A program made the position numbers and the translations under genes. From Carya illinoinensis (Eukaryota > Streptophyta > Magnoliopsida > Fagales > Juglandaceae), in NCBI RefSeq assembly GCF_018687715.1, contig NC_056755.1, forward strand, positions 42,482,501 through 42,546,500: a DNA stretch of 64,000 bases. Direction: 5' to 3'. The first letter of the stretch is position 1. Each line of letters starts with the position of its first letter. Below the pieces are notes generated by a model, which searched no databases, was not told the DNA's origin, and saw only the letters and a list, made by a program, of their open reading frames with translations. Shown one piece after another: positions 1 through 12,420 of this stretch.

Positions 1-2997
1 TTGCAGCAGGTTACATCACTTAGTAATGAAGTGGGGAAGCTAGAGCCGGTGGTACCAAAGAGTGAATCTGGAGTTGATAAAGAAAAGATGCAGAAAAATA
101 CTCAGGAGTTGAAGCAATTACCTGAGCATCTTCGTTATGCATTCTTGGGTGATAGTGATACATTTCCAGTGATTGTTGCTACATCACTCACACCTGAAGG
201 AGAGGAAAAGTTGCTGCGTGTATTGAGGGAGCATAGAACAGCCTTGGGATGGACTATTTCTGACATAAAATGAATAAGTCCCTCCATTTGCATGCACAAG
301 ATTTTAATGGAGGAGCTTTACAAGCCAACAATTGAGCACCAAAGAAGATTAAATCCAGCAATGAAGGAAGTAGTGAGAGCTGAAATTTTGAAACTCCTTA
401 ATGCTGGAATTATATATGCTATTTCAGACAGTTCATGGGTAAGTCCAGTGCAAGTTGTACCAAAGAAGGGTGGAATGACGGTAATGAAAAATGAAAATAA
501 TGAATTCATTCCTACAAGAACGGTCACGGGATGGCGTGTATGCATGGATTACCGCAAGTTGAATAAAGCAACAAGGAAGGATCATTTTCCACTTCCATTC
601 ATTGATCAGATGTTGGATCGATTGGCTGGGTACTCCTACTATTGTTTTTTGGATGGTTATTCGGGGTATAATCAGATTGATATAGCTCCTGAAGATCAAG
701 AGAAGACTACATTCACATGCCCCTATGGGACGTTTGCTTTTAGGAGGATGCCATTTGGATTGTGCAACGCCCCTGCGACATTTCAACGTTGCATGATGGC
801 TATCTTTTCTGACATGGTGGAAGATATAATGGAAGTATTTATGGATGACTTTTCAGTTTTTGGTACATCTTTTGATCATTGTTTGCATAACTTAGCTCTT
901 GTTTTGCAGAGATGTGAAGATAAGAATCTGGTCCTGAACTGGGAGAAGTGTCATTTCATGGTTCAAGAAGGGATCGTGCTGGGCCATAGAGTGTCATCCA
1001 AAGGAATTGAGGTGGATCGAGCCAAAATTGCAACCATAGAGAAACTACCACCTCCAAAGAATGTGAAGGGAATCAGAAGTTTTCTAGGACATGCGGGATT
1101 TTATAGAAGATTTATCAAGGATTTTTCTAAACTCTCTAAACCTTTATGTAATCTTCTTGAGAAAAATTCTGCATTTGACTTTGATGTTGTTTGTTTGCAG
1201 GCCTTTAATGCACTCAAGGAGAAGCTAATTTCAGCACCAATTGTGATTGTGCCTAATTGGAGTCAACCTTTTGAAGTTATGTGCGATGCAAGTGACTTTG
1301 CAATTGGAGCAGTGTTGGGGTAAAGGCGAGACAAGCTGTTTAGAGCCATCTATTATGCAAGCCGGACATTGAATGAAACTCAGTTAAATTATACAACAAC
1401 TAAGAAGGAGATGCTTGCTGTGGTGTTTGCTTGTGACAAATTTCGGTCCTACCTCATTGGGACAAAGGTGATAGTGTTCACTGATCATGCAGCACTTCGC
1501 TATTTGTTTGGCAAGAAGGATGCTAAGCCTAGGCTAATTCGTTGGATCCTCATTCTTCAAGAATTTGATTTGGAGATTCGAGATAAGAAGGGAAGTGAAA
1601 ATTTAGTGGCTGACCATCTCTCTTGGTTAGAGCAAGAGGAAGAAAGACTAGATTCAGTGGTCCAAGAGGCATTCCCTGATGAGCAGTTGTTTGCATGTGA
1701 GATCAAGCTTCCGTGGTATGCTGATATTGTTAATTATCTAGCTTGTAAAGTTTTACCACCTAATCTTACTTACCATCAACATAAGAAATTTTTGCATGAT
1801 GTGAATCACTATCTTTGGGATGAGCCTTTGTTGTTCAAAAGATGCCCTGATCAAATCATTAGAAGATGTGTGCCGGAAGAAGAGATGCAAGACATCCTCC
1901 ATCATTGCCATTCCTCATCATATGGAGGACACTTTGGAGCCACCCGTACAGCAGCTAAGGTACTTCAAAGTGGGTTCTTTTGGCCTTCCATTTTTCGTGA
2001 TAGTTACACTTTGGTGAAAACTTGTGACCGGTGCCAACGTATGGGAAATATTTCAAGGCGTCATGAGTTACCATTGAAAGGTATCTTAGAAGTTGAGTTG
2101 TTTGATGTTTGGGGAATAGATTTTATGGGGCCTTTTCCTCCTTCTTTTGGTTTTGCTTATATCTTGCTAGCAGTTGACTATGTGTCAAAATGGGTGGAAG
2201 CAATTGCTACAACAACAAATGATGCAAAGGTAGTGCTCAAATTTCTGCACAAGAACATATTCACAAGATTTGGCACTCCACGAGCTATTATTAGTGATGA
2301 AGGGACTCACTTTTGCAACAAGTTATTTGAGAATCTTCTTTCTAAATATGGTGTGAAGCACAAGATAGCACTTGCTTACCATCCTCAAACTAATGGTCAA
2401 GCTGAAATTTCAAATAGAGAGATCAAGAACATCCTTGAGAAGACGGTCAAAATCAATAGAAAGGATTGGGCGAAGAAGCTTGATGATGCTTTGTGGGCGT
2501 ACCGTACAGCCTTTAAAACACCTATCGGGATATCTCCATACCGATTAGTGTTTGGAAAGGCATGTCATCTTCCTGTAGAGTTGGAGCATAGAGCTTATTG
2601 GGCTGTGAAAAAGTTTAACTTTGATTTGAAGGCAGCAGGTGAAAAGCGACTTCTTCAATTGAATGAGATGGAAGAGTTCCGGAATGATGCATATGAAAAT
2701 GCAAAGATCTATAAAGAAAGGACGAAGAAGTGGCATGACAAACAGATTCTTAGGCGAGAGTTTGCTCCAGGACAACAAGTTTTACTCTTCAATTCACGAC
2801 TCAAACTCTTTCCGGGAAAGTTGAAATCAAGATGGACGGGTCCTTATACAATTCATGAAGTTTCCTCTTTTGGAGCAGTAGATTTGAAGGACAAGACTGA
2901 GAATATTTTCAGAGTTAATGGTCAGAGATTGAAGCACTACTATGGAGAGCAAATGGAGAGGAACTATGCATTTATTCCTCTTGGAGATCCTAATTGA
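1..2997 (+). pseudogene. Athila-type Ty3/gypsy pol, C-terminal part (RT, RNase H, integrase), two stops
   Basis: This is the downstream part of a gypsy polyprotein that starts before the window. One reading frame runs from 1 to 2997 and is cut by TGA at 271-273 and TAA at 1321-1323. Both stops fall inside otherwise well-conserved sequence. Reverse transcriptase is recognised from YRKLNKAT, FPLPFIDQML, TFTCPYGTFAF and the catalytic FMDD (codons 838-849). RNase H follows (FEVMCDASDFAIGAVLG to [10 protein letters not shown]), with the second stop inside it. Integrase has the H-H-C-C zinc region ([22 protein letters not shown]) and the D-D-E residues in [17 protein letters not shown] and [27 protein letters not shown] is typical of the Athila/Tat branch, which lacks a chromodomain, and none is seen here. 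The element copied itself through RNA, but this copy cannot make an intact polyprotein. Confidence 0.93.
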
Positions 2998-4633
2998 TGA
3001 TCATTGAAAAGTCTGGCTGTAGACTTTAAAACAAGCGCTTATGGGAGGCAACCCATAGATCTATCTTTATTTATTTCATTTATTTTATTATCTTTATTTA
3101 TTTAAGTTTTAATAAATTGGTTTTTGATGTAGGTTTATTTAGCAAGAATAAAGAGCTGGAAAATTTTAAAACCTCGGAAGGTTCACTATGAAACCAGGGA
3201 AGTTCCTTTATTTCTTCAATCCTTTTTACTTTTGCATCACAATGAGGACATTGTTTAGTTTAAGTTTGGGGGTGTAAACTCCTATAATTATTTGATCCTC
3301 TTGTTTTCTAAGTCTTGGGTTGTTGATGGGTTGTTTGAGTCTCTTACCAAGCATGCATTGGAGTAAGATTGAATTCTCTATGACTCTGAAATTTGTGATT
3401 GAAGATGGTTTTGAGAAAAATTTTCAAAAATTTCTTTTATGTCAAGTGAAGTTTTGTGGGTACTTTGGTTTAAATCTTTGACCTTGAACACAATTGAGCA
3501 CATAGTCGTTTTTCACTTATTCCATTTTGCTTATGAAGAGAAGAAGTTGAATTAATTGAAAGAGGGAGGTTCGATTTTGCTTTGCTCTAGAATCCGTTGA
3601 TGGGTCCTTGAGGCGAAATCCTAGTTGAGACCAAATATTAGAGAAATGATCTAGGCATTTCTTTGGCATAACCAAAAAGCTTTTCCAGCCGTCCTAAATG
3701 TCATGCCATCATTACATGGTGTGTTTCCATAGTCAACCCCCTTGAACCTTCATGAGTCTTTATTGATTCTTTAAACTACATAAACCATGCCCGCTCTAAG
3801 CCTGAAAAACAATGAATCTACCGTTGAGAGTTTGAGAAAATATTTTGGTGGAGAGTTACATTTAAAAGAGAAAATTGGTTTCATGATGAAACGCATTATG
3901 TTTGCTCTATTTGATCAAAGAAAAAGAAGAAGAAGAAAGGAAGTGATTGAAAAAAAAAAAAAAAAAAAAAAGAAAAAGAAGTCACCAAGCGGAAAGTGAA
4001 TTACCTCAAATTTTGTTAAGGGAAGTGTTGGTATTACATCAGTGATTACAGCAATAATAATGCCACAAGTATGAGCATATTGCCAAGAAAGAGCTATGAT
4101 TTGAATCATGTGAGTTTCTCTTTTAATGTTCTTTTCACTAAGTATTTTTCCAATTTGATTTAATTTCCCATATCCAGTTCTTTCTTAACCCTCACCCTGT
4201 GGCCTATCATTACAACCTGAATAAAGACCTTTTGATCTTTGATTTTGGTGTTGACTACATTAGTGGAGAGGATTTCTGAAAATTGGACTTATGGGGTTAA
4301 GTTTTAAGAGAATTCTTCTGATTTTGGTTGTTCCACTTTTATCTGAGTTTGCAGGTGGTTTGAGGTTAAATTGACTATATCACACACACACTCAAGGTCT
4401 TAGCTTTAGGTTGAAGTAAACGCCTAACTCTTGCTTGACAAATTGCAAAATTTTTGATTGATTTTCTTGCTATCTTTGATGTTAAAAGAGTAAGATACTA
4501 GATATGAAATCTAAATTCATAAAAGTTTGGTGAGTGATGATACTTCTCTTTGGGGTCGAGTTGATATTGCCTAAACTATCATTTGTTTTTCTTTTTGTTT
4601 GAGGACAAACAAAGTTGTAAGTTTGGGGGTATT
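2998..4633 (+). other. Non-coding 3' internal tail of the Athila element, ending in a polypurine tract
   Basis: This 1.6-kb stretch between the pol stop and the 3' LTR has no convincing gene. Athila elements may carry an envelope-like ORF here, but I see none. It holds an A-rich tract at about 3951-3972 and two copies of an AGTTTGGGGG motif (about 3263 and 4619). The second copy directly precedes the LTR and is the likely plus-strand priming polypurine tract. Confidence 0.7.
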
Positions 4634-6017
4634 TGATGGCTTGCAAAATTTCATATTGCAGATTTTACAAGTTCGCTCGAGCGGAGGCTTTTGGCCGCTC
4701 GAGCGAATTCAGGCAGATTCAAACGCTTGACTGCCGCTCGACAGGGAGCTCGAGCGGGTTGCTGAAAAACGAAGATCGCTCGAGCAGAGACATTGGCCGC
4801 TCGAGCGAAATCAGGCAGAGTCGAACGCTCGATGTGCGCTCGATAGGACGCTCGAGCGAAATCAAGCAGAGTCGAACGCTCGACGCGCGCTCGATGTGCG
4901 CTCGATAGGACGCTCGAGCGAAATCAAGCAGAGTCGAACGCTCGACGCGCGCTCGACACCCCGCTCGAGCGAACATCGTATTTTGACAGATTTTAAGTTT
5001 TCCGCCGTGGGACCATATAAAAGCCATTTTTCACTCTAGAGCCGCGAGTTTTGACTGGAGAACACTCTTTGGGAGAGAAAAACATAGCTAGAGGGATTCA
5101 AATCATTTGTTTTGGAGACGGAATTCCAATTTATTGCACGTACGTTGGATTCATACACGAGCACGGACTGGAGAAAAGCGTTGAATCGTTCCCTTGAGCT
5201 TTTGACGACGAGTTGAGGCTGCAAGGAGGATTTTTCAGTGTTTATTTTCTTCTTCCCATCTTCTCAGAACAATTATGGTGAATTCGTTTATGTTGAATTC
5301 CATTTCTAGCATGAGCTAAATTTTCTTTATTCTAGGAAAACGATGTAACCTATTTCCGAACTATGCTTGTTTGTCTATGCTAATTTAATGCAATTCTCTC
5401 TTTGTTTATCTGATTTATTCTGAGTTTAATGCTTCTAATTAACTGGCCATTGATTAGATGATTATTAATCTTGTGATTTGCTATCGAAAGAGGGAATCAT
5501 AGGGTAGATCTTGGATATTTCAGCATAGGTAGGTATAGAGATCGAAAGACTTGTATGAACCTGTGTAGTAATTAAATCATTGGTCTTATTGCGTTCTTGA
5601 TTATTTAATTTGCATACTCTTGTGTGAATTGATAAACTAGAATCACTTCCAATTGACTATCGAAAGAGGCTTTTGGATGAATTAGAGATTTGCTAATAGA
5701 CAAAAGAGGTTTAAGTTAAATTAGCTGGATGAGAAAAGCATAGTGAAGAATTATGGTGAAATCGATTTCCTAGAAGTTTTCTTCCCTATTGAATTTGATC
5801 TTTGAAAGTCAGTTTTATTTTCTTTACTTATTTCTCTTTGAGTTGATCTAGTTTTATTTGCAACTACAAAAACCTTAGCGATTCCTCTAAATAAAATTGA
5901 GATTAGTATAATTTTGGTATTTGGCAAGAGTAAGGTACCAATCCCTGAGGACGATACTCTTCTTACCACTTTATTATAAAACTACGATACTGTGCACTTG
6001 CAGTTTTGCACCGGTCA
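4634..6017 (+). repeat. 3' LTR of the Athila element (about 1.38 kb)
   Basis: The LTR begins TGATGGCTTG straight after the polypurine tract and ends CACCGGTCA at 6017. The end is fixed independently because an unrelated copia gag reading frame is cut off exactly at 6018. U3 holds an array of CGCTCGAGCG-type palindromes (about 4673-4975), and a TATA box (TATAAAAG, 5016-5023) follows at once. The 3' part has the ATCCCTGAGGACGATACT stretch seen near LTR ends of Athila-like elements. The 5' LTR and matching target duplication lie outside the window; the right-hand flank is CTTAT. Confidence 0.85.
4673..4975 (+). repeat. Palindromic CGCTCGAGCG tandem array in LTR U3
   Basis: About five degenerate units of roughly 55-60 bp. 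Each combines the palindrome GCTCGAGCG, a spacer such as AATTCAGGCAGATTCAAACG, and GCTCGA half-sites. The array stops about 40 bp before the TATA box at 5016. The same unit recurs in the LTRs of the SIRE-like element at 56-64 kb. Confidence 0.9.
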
Positions 6018-6182
6018 CTTATTCTTTGCTTTCAATGCAATTTGCATTGATCTACTCCATGTATTGTAATTATCCCCTGTGAAGACTTGAGAAACCAAAA
6101 TAGATCTAGTCGAATCACCATTTTGCAGATGGTAAGAACTGAAGACTTGAAAAGAATTCAAGTTTGTCACCTCATCTTCCAT
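6018..6182 (-). pseudogene. Ty1/copia gag N-terminus, truncated by the Athila insertion
   Basis: Reading the minus strand from ATG at 6182 gives about 55 codons including SILVSQVFTGDNYNTWSRSM and ALKAKNK. This is the conserved start of copia gag proteins (Retrotran_gag_3 type). The frame is open until it meets the Athila LTR end at 6017, so the copia element is the older host. Too short for most ORF callers. Confidence 0.75.
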
Positions 6183-6230
6183 TGCAGCGGTAACAGATGG
6201 AATTGAAATGAAACCCTAAATTTTCTTCAC

Positions 6231-6400
6231 TGATACCATGTTACAAGTAAAAGATTGATGCAAGAAAAAGAAACTGAAATGAATAGAAAAACTCTTATTG
6301 AATTTGTGCCCTGCCTCTTACATGTATCTCTGTTTTTATACAAATAAGTAACTAAGGGTATATTGGTAAACTAACAACAATTACACTGTAATAGAAATAA
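6231..6400 (-). repeat. Primer-binding site and LTR remnant of the truncated copia element
   Basis: On the minus strand TGGTATCA (6238-6231) matches the usual copia primer-binding site for initiator tRNA-Met. It is preceded by an LTR-like sequence whose inner edge is TG at 6239. A TATA-like TATAAAAAC lies within it near 6335. The outer edge is not resolved; 6400 is approximate. Confidence 0.45.
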
Positions 6401-7370
6401 CAGAATTACATCTAATTAAAAATTAACTATCTAATATGATCTTTAAGATTTAACGTCCTAGTAGTACTTGATCGATCTTCTTGGTTATTTTTATAGTTAT
6501 ATATGTCATCATGATATATATCCTCCCATTGACGCTAGCGTTAACTCGTTTGAAAATATTATATATATACAGACACACACATACATAGTGTAAACTTTTC
6601 TGAGATAATTAAAGCTTGATCTGACATTTTTCTAGCAATTGTGGGCATATATTCAGCTTTGAGATTCCATTAATTGAAAATATCTTAAATGAAGATGCGT
6701 TGCTTGCTTTTTTTTCGTTTAAGATACGTACAGACCACTTAGAATCGTCGCGACAAGTCGACTCGGCCATGATCTTAATTATCATCATCATATCTGATCT
6801 TCGATCCACTAATCAGATTCACGTTACTAAAAGGATGCTCATGTTTTAAAGTAAATATTAATGAATAATTATCAATTTCAAGTAATTATATAGAGAGAAA
6901 TTAAGTGCCACATTCACATCTCCATGGGTAAGAGTTAAAAGTCCAAGTGATCATGACTTTATAATAGTGGTTTGCTGATCAGGATCAAAGTCCAATATTA
7001 ATGGCAAACATCATTTGCTTTATGTACGTGTTCCAAAAGATTCGCTAAGCTGCTTTAACTACTTTTGGGCCCGTAATCTTCGCAATTAATTGTAACCATA
7101 CAATTATATATCATAGACTATAGCTAGCTAGCTAGCTACTAGCTAGTGTACGCACCCATTAATTAATTAATATGATTTTGTAAATTTCTGTTTCAAAGAA
7201 TGTTCGATATTCTTGATGTTCATTGTAGTCTAATTCCTATATTATATGCTAATTATTAACACATGATTTGCTTTACATATAAACTTGAACACTAGCCAAA
7301 TTACACTAAAAAACACGCAGCTTGCATCTATTTTCATATTAGTATATTGTCGGGAATATAACTATAGCGC

Positions 7371-7408
<38 letters not shown>

Positions 7409-9462
7409 AATACTCTGACTACAAATAAATTATATAAAAATAATCTCATAAATTAATATAGTTTTATGTGTTTCGTTATATTGTAAAGTTATTTTTATAT
7501 AAAATAACATCATCATGAGTTATTTATGGGATCACATAAAACTATCGCATCTGATAGATCACACAAAATCATGCCATGAGTTGTTTCTAAAATTACTTTG
7601 GTATAATCTCTTGATAGCTCTAGAACTCACACACACACACATATATATATAGGTCAAGCTTTGAATAGGTTGAGTTTTGGTGAAAAATATTTTTCTCAAA
7701 AAAATCTATAATATAAGTTGAAGTAACAATATATTTCATCTTATGCCATAAAGCATTTGGAAGATCAGAATAAATATCATCAATTAGTATTTTTTTTTCT
7801 TTGTTAAAGTCACTTATCTTTGACTGCAATAATATACCAGATAATTGTTCAGCGCAATCTTTTTATATTTAAATATTTCTTGTTGTAGGAAATTCAAATA
7901 TTATTTAGCAAGATCATCCAAAGTAAGAGTTAAATTAGAGATGAGTGCTCCTGTTTAGGGAAGATAACAATCCAAATGAAAGATCTTAGTGGTCCCAATT
8001 TCCCAAACGAGTCCCACTCCTTCCCTTCAGTATTCCACTATATTTATGGGATACTTTTTTAACAAAAGATGGAGTACTTGCACAAGACTTGTACATATAT
8101 TTGGAGTTATCGATCCTTTTAATTACTCTTTGCAAATTATACTTTTTTCCATCATGAAACATGACTAAAAAAACATTACGACGGTACGTATGATATCATA
8201 CAACATGATCGTTGAAATAAGCGTTGGTCGTCATTCCTTAAAAGCAGGGAATCGGTCACGTACGTATACATGATGCAGGATATTCATTCTCATCAAGTAC
8301 TCTAAAACCTCAGCATCATCACGAGTTTGTTGAAAATAATTAATGGCTGGTATAAGCTAGCCAGCTAGGACTTATAATTTAAATTGATCAATATATATAG
8401 TTAATTAATATATTGTTGTTTAATTTATTTATTAATTATTCTTCAATGTTGTAATTTTCTTTTAAATTTTATATATATAGTTGCATCAATGCCTACTTTA
8501 AACACACATATATATAGCTAGCGATTCATTAAAAATAAATAAATTTTTGTGATCAATTTATTATAATGAAAAGACTGTTCACAACTAAAATTGATTTTAT
8601 ATTGTTAACTCGCGACTATTCGCAACCTACTTAAATTTTATATAGTTGCATCAATGCCTTGAAAAAGAAGAAATTCTTAGATCATTGACGAACCTAAGTA
8701 CAAATTGGCTTGCATCATGATCGTGTCTTTTGGACGTTGGATGTGCTTGATTGGTGTTCATGACAGAGGCCGCTACATATGAAAGAGCTAGAGGTGTGCT
8801 AGCTCTAAGATTAAAATATTTACCATGATCATGTATTTCCATTTTTTTTTTTTCGAAGTTATAAATATTGGAAGATGCAGGGCCCAGACTCTCTCATTTT
8901 GTGGAGTTAATATATATTTGATCAAGTTGGTAATTGGGTCTTACTCCAGCTAGTAGGAGAGACAACTGAAATGTATAACCTGCAGCTTATAGAGCAAGCT
9001 AGTAAAGTTTTATTATTTTTATTATTTTGAATGAATTTAATCAATTATACCTGTTCAAGAAAAGCAAATATCAGGATATGATAATTGTAATTTCATCTTT
9101 ATTTTACTTCTGTAATGTAGTTGCTGTATAGCATTTTTATTCCTTTAATATTCAACTTGTATAAATAGGCTACTGTACATAAACTTTATACTTCAATATA
9201 CATTTTTACACGTATTCTTTCCAAATCCTCTTTTCATTTTCATCTTCTTGCTCTGCTAGGGTTTCTGTTATCTAAGTGCATTTACACTTTACAGCAAAAA
9301 TTCTAGAAGTTCAAATAAGACAATCTGATGACTCGGTCTGATCAGCACGCATTTGTGGTGTTTTCTTTACTAATATTATAAAAAAAAAAAATGGAGACTT
9401 TACAACCAAGCTAGCTAGAGCCTATGGCAACTTTTGCCAATATAGAGCGACTTCATGGAGCT
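6401..9462. other. AT-rich intergenic DNA
   Basis: No supportable gene. It contains a TA microsatellite (about 7375-7403), a CA/TA run (about 7627-7652), several AGCTAGCT runs (about 7120-7145) and many homopolymer tracts. Open frames here are short and without recognisable motifs. Confidence 0.6.
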
Positions 9463-9470
9463 ATATAAAC
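9463..9470 (+). promoter_or_regulatory. TATA box of the first secreted-peptide gene
   Basis: TATATAAAC-type element about 135 bp before the ATG at 9603, a normal distance for a plant promoter with a 5' leader of about 100 bases. Confidence 0.55.
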
Positions 9471-9602
9471 CGCACGGTATGAGCACATATTTCTTCAACA
9501 ATTACGCTAGCTAGCCTTTGATCGATCAAACATATATATACATTTCGATCTGCCTCGATCGATTAGCTGAGAAAGCTAAGAATTCCAGTTCGATATATCA
9601 AA

Positions 9603-9857
9603 ATGGGATTCCTCTTGTACTGGAGGAATGCTAATCTCTCCAATGCTGCGAAGGTGGTGTTCCTCGCGTTCTTGATAACCACCAGTACTCTTGTCACTAC
9701 TCTGCATGCAAGGCCTGATTTGGATGAGATGATGATGAAGTACTCATCATCAGTACTACGTGGTGCAAAAAGAGTGTCATCTCCACGGCCTCCAGGTGGC
9801 CCTAACGGTTGCATCCCTAGACGTGGCGATCATGGTCAATGTTGCTGCGGCCACTAG
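9603..9857 (+). CDS. Small secreted-peptide precursor, divergent PIP/PIPL-like candidate
   Basis: An 84-residue precursor. Residues about 15-36 form a hydrophobic signal peptide (VVFLAFLITTSTLV), likely cleaved near LHA/RP. An acidic, Met-rich middle follows (DLDEMMMKY). The C-terminus is SSPRPPGGPNGCIPRRGDHG and then a Cys-rich end CCCGH. The layout (signal peptide, variable middle, short Pro/Gly-rich C-terminal motif) is that of apoplastic signalling-peptide precursors of the PIP/IDA/CEP type, whose C-terminal peptide is released and hydroxylated. The GGPN-C-IP core resembles the SGPNPC-IP core of the three related genes downstream but is the most divergent. The family assignment is inference. 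The ATG chosen is the first in frame after a TATA box and gives a proper signal peptide. Confidence 0.6.
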   Translation: MGFLLYWRNANLSNAAKVVFLAFLITTSTLVTTLHARPDLDEMMMKYSSSVLRGAKRVSSPRPPGGPNGCIPRRGDHGQCCCGH

Positions 9858-11259
9858 CTCATGACCATATATATTAATGGAGCTTTATAAGTAGTTAATT
9901 TGTGTTTTTGTGGAGTGATCTGGCTCCTATATTATATGTCGCTCGCAACGTGTGTTTCCTTATGCTTAAACTCCTCCCCCCACCAAAAAACATAAAATAA
10001 AATAAACGCGCCTCATGTGTTGCATACTGCTAGAAAAGATCAGAAGGCGAAAGAATTCCCTATGTGTGGATCGAAATGTTTATTTGATGTTCTCTTTATA
10101 TATGTAATGTGTGTTAAGCTAGAATTAATGTTGCGTATTGCAATGATGCATGACGTGATGATATTCATAGATCATAACTTTCAACATGATCATGTAAATT
10201 AAGTTAATTTAAAAGATCCAAGCTAGCTAACAGAGAATGATAATTTATATGATCAGTTAGAATTGTCTAGGACCTACTTTATATTTAAGTAGTAAACAAC
10301 CCCGGCCGGGCGCCGCTGAATGCATGCGAAGGTACTTAACTAAACACCGAACAAGCTACTACTTATAATTAGCCAGTTTTCTAGTTTCCAACGTAAGTGA
10401 TATTCTGGATAAGTTATGAGCAATACCAAGTGTTCGATCAATAACTAATAATTGCGCGCAGATCTTTCGGAAATAATTATTATGAGGTTCATGATCTTGT
10501 TCCGATCCTATATATAAATTCAAATGTTTCTGGTCTCTTCATCTTTCTCTTCGATCTATTACCGTTCCAAGCAAGATAAATCTGGAACAAAAAGACTAGC
10601 TAGCTCTCATGGAACATCGTGGCTTTAGTACTAGTGTACTACTACTACATACATTGCACTATATATCTGAAGGGATATGGTAAAAAAATAGGAAGAAGAT
10701 CTGTTGTCGCCCTACCTTCCATTATTAAAGAGTATAAAACCCTCTGCCTTTTCTAGCTATCTCTTTGTGTTTCTTTTCCTGGATAATTTATCGTCCCTTC
10801 ATAATCATGTTTTTAATCTTTCCTACCAGAATATATATATCTAAAAAAAAAGAGAACGAGCCAGCTGCATGCAGGGAGGAACTAAAATTTTGAGTTTATA
10901 TATACACCATTATTAAAAAGTATTTGAAATGGACGAAAGTTAAGTGATTCTATATATATCAAAGCTGGGTGCATGGCTTTCTGTTTATATGTATTGATAT
11001 AAAAAGTAAGATGCCTTTTCCATGCATAATTAGACTAGCTCTCTCCTATTGATCTGTGCTTTTGAAATTTTCTTTAAATCTAGCTAATAGGATACAGTAC
11101 TACACACATATATAAGTATATATATGCTTTGCCTAGGCCAGCTAGCCAGCAATTAAGCTGCTTTAATTAAACTATATTATTCTCTAGCTAGCTTAATTGG
11201 TATCTTGTTAGAACTTTTTTTTCCTTGTAAAAGTAATTATAGATCAAGAAGGGTTTGTT
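9858..11259. other. Intergenic DNA downstream of the first peptide gene
   Basis: 3' flank and AT-rich spacer with AGCT and TATA simple repeats. No second gene is supported; one open frame at 10017-10202 has no motif or signal peptide. Confidence 0.55.
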
Positions 11260-12289
11260 TAAGATAAATTTTGGGAATATTCAACAAATTTTTAAGATTT
11301 TTTAATATATTATTTATTGAATTTTTGTAAAATTAAACCGATAATATTGAATATTTGTTTGAATATATATTTTTTATTATAAAATTTATTTTGGTTTTTG
11401 TGTGTTTTAATTTTCATTGAAATTTAGGGAAATGATTAAATTAAAAGTTAAAGGCAAATGTTTTTCGAAATTTGAAAGATTTAAAAAAAAAAAGAATATA
11501 TATATAAATGACTGAATCAGATATGACCATAATGATTAAGATAGGTGGCAATTATTTTATAATAGGGTAAGACATAACGATTAGGACTCTACCTCTAGCT
11601 TAAAGAACTACCCTTTACTTTTTTGGGAGACGAAAGTCTTACACCGTATCTAGAATTCTACGGAAGGATCGATGCCACTACTTGAATCGATAAAACCAAC
11701 CGATAAAATGGACCGATTACTGTATTTATAACTTTTTAAGAATATTTTTAGTTATTCTTTTAAAAAAATATACAGATTTACTAATAATTAATTTATTAAA
11801 TATTAAGAAAAAAATATTAATCTACTTCTCATCGGTCTATTCCCTGTATTGGAATAGCATTTTGGATGATTTGTATTTACGAGTACAATATAAAGCAGTC
11901 AAATGATCTCTTTAATACGAGTCTCAAACTCTCAATATGTAGTATTGCTCGCCGATCGAGTAACGAAAAAGCAGCATCTTCGGCTGCATCTGTGTGTCCA
12001 CTGATCGATGGTAGTAGTCATGCATGCTGGAAATTATATTAATCAATTTTCTTTGCTAATTGCTTTTGGCTATGTATCCACTAATGTAGGACTGTTCATA
12101 CGGGCCGGATTAAATCCGGCCCGGCCCGGGTTCCGGTTATGGGTTTCGGCCCGGATTTTATCCGGACTGGAACCCGCATTGGACAGACCGGATTTATCCG
12201 GTCCGGACCCGGGTTTCAAACCCGGATTCCGTATTAGTAATCCGGTGTAACCGGGTTTGTATAAATTGGAAAGAAAAAAAACCTAACCC

Positions 12290-12420
12290 GTCTTCTCCGC
12301 CGCTCTCTCTCTCTCTCTCTCGAAACCCAGGTCTGTCTCTCTCTCTATCTCACACCGAAACCCACCCCTCTCTCTCTCTCGTTCATCTGTGCGAAGTGTT
12401 CTATCTCTCTCTATCTCACA
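12290..12420 (+). repeat. CT-rich microsatellite inside the hAT-like element
   Basis: Several (TC)n runs separated by short unique sequence, resembling a pyrimidine-rich plant 5' UTR. It may have been captured with the gene pieces. Confidence 0.7.

Noticed and set aside
3787..3999. 70-codon ORF ending in poly-lysine
   Set aside because: The end is an A-homopolymer in the Athila non-coding tail; no envelope-like or other domain.
8651..8842. 63-codon minus-strand ORF (LALSYVAASVMNTNQAHPTS)
   Set aside because: Looks faintly like a small secreted protein, but has no proper signal peptide and no C-terminal core motif.
9603..9857. CLE-peptide interpretation of the PPGGPN motif
   Set aside because: The CLE core needs R-x-x-P-x-G-P-(D/N)-P-x-H-(H/N) at the C-terminus; here Cys and Ile follow GPN and the tail is Cys-rich, so kinship with the SGPN genes is preferred.
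10017..10202. 61-codon ORF after the first peptide gene
   Set aside because: No signal peptide, motif or promoter; composition like the surrounding spacer.
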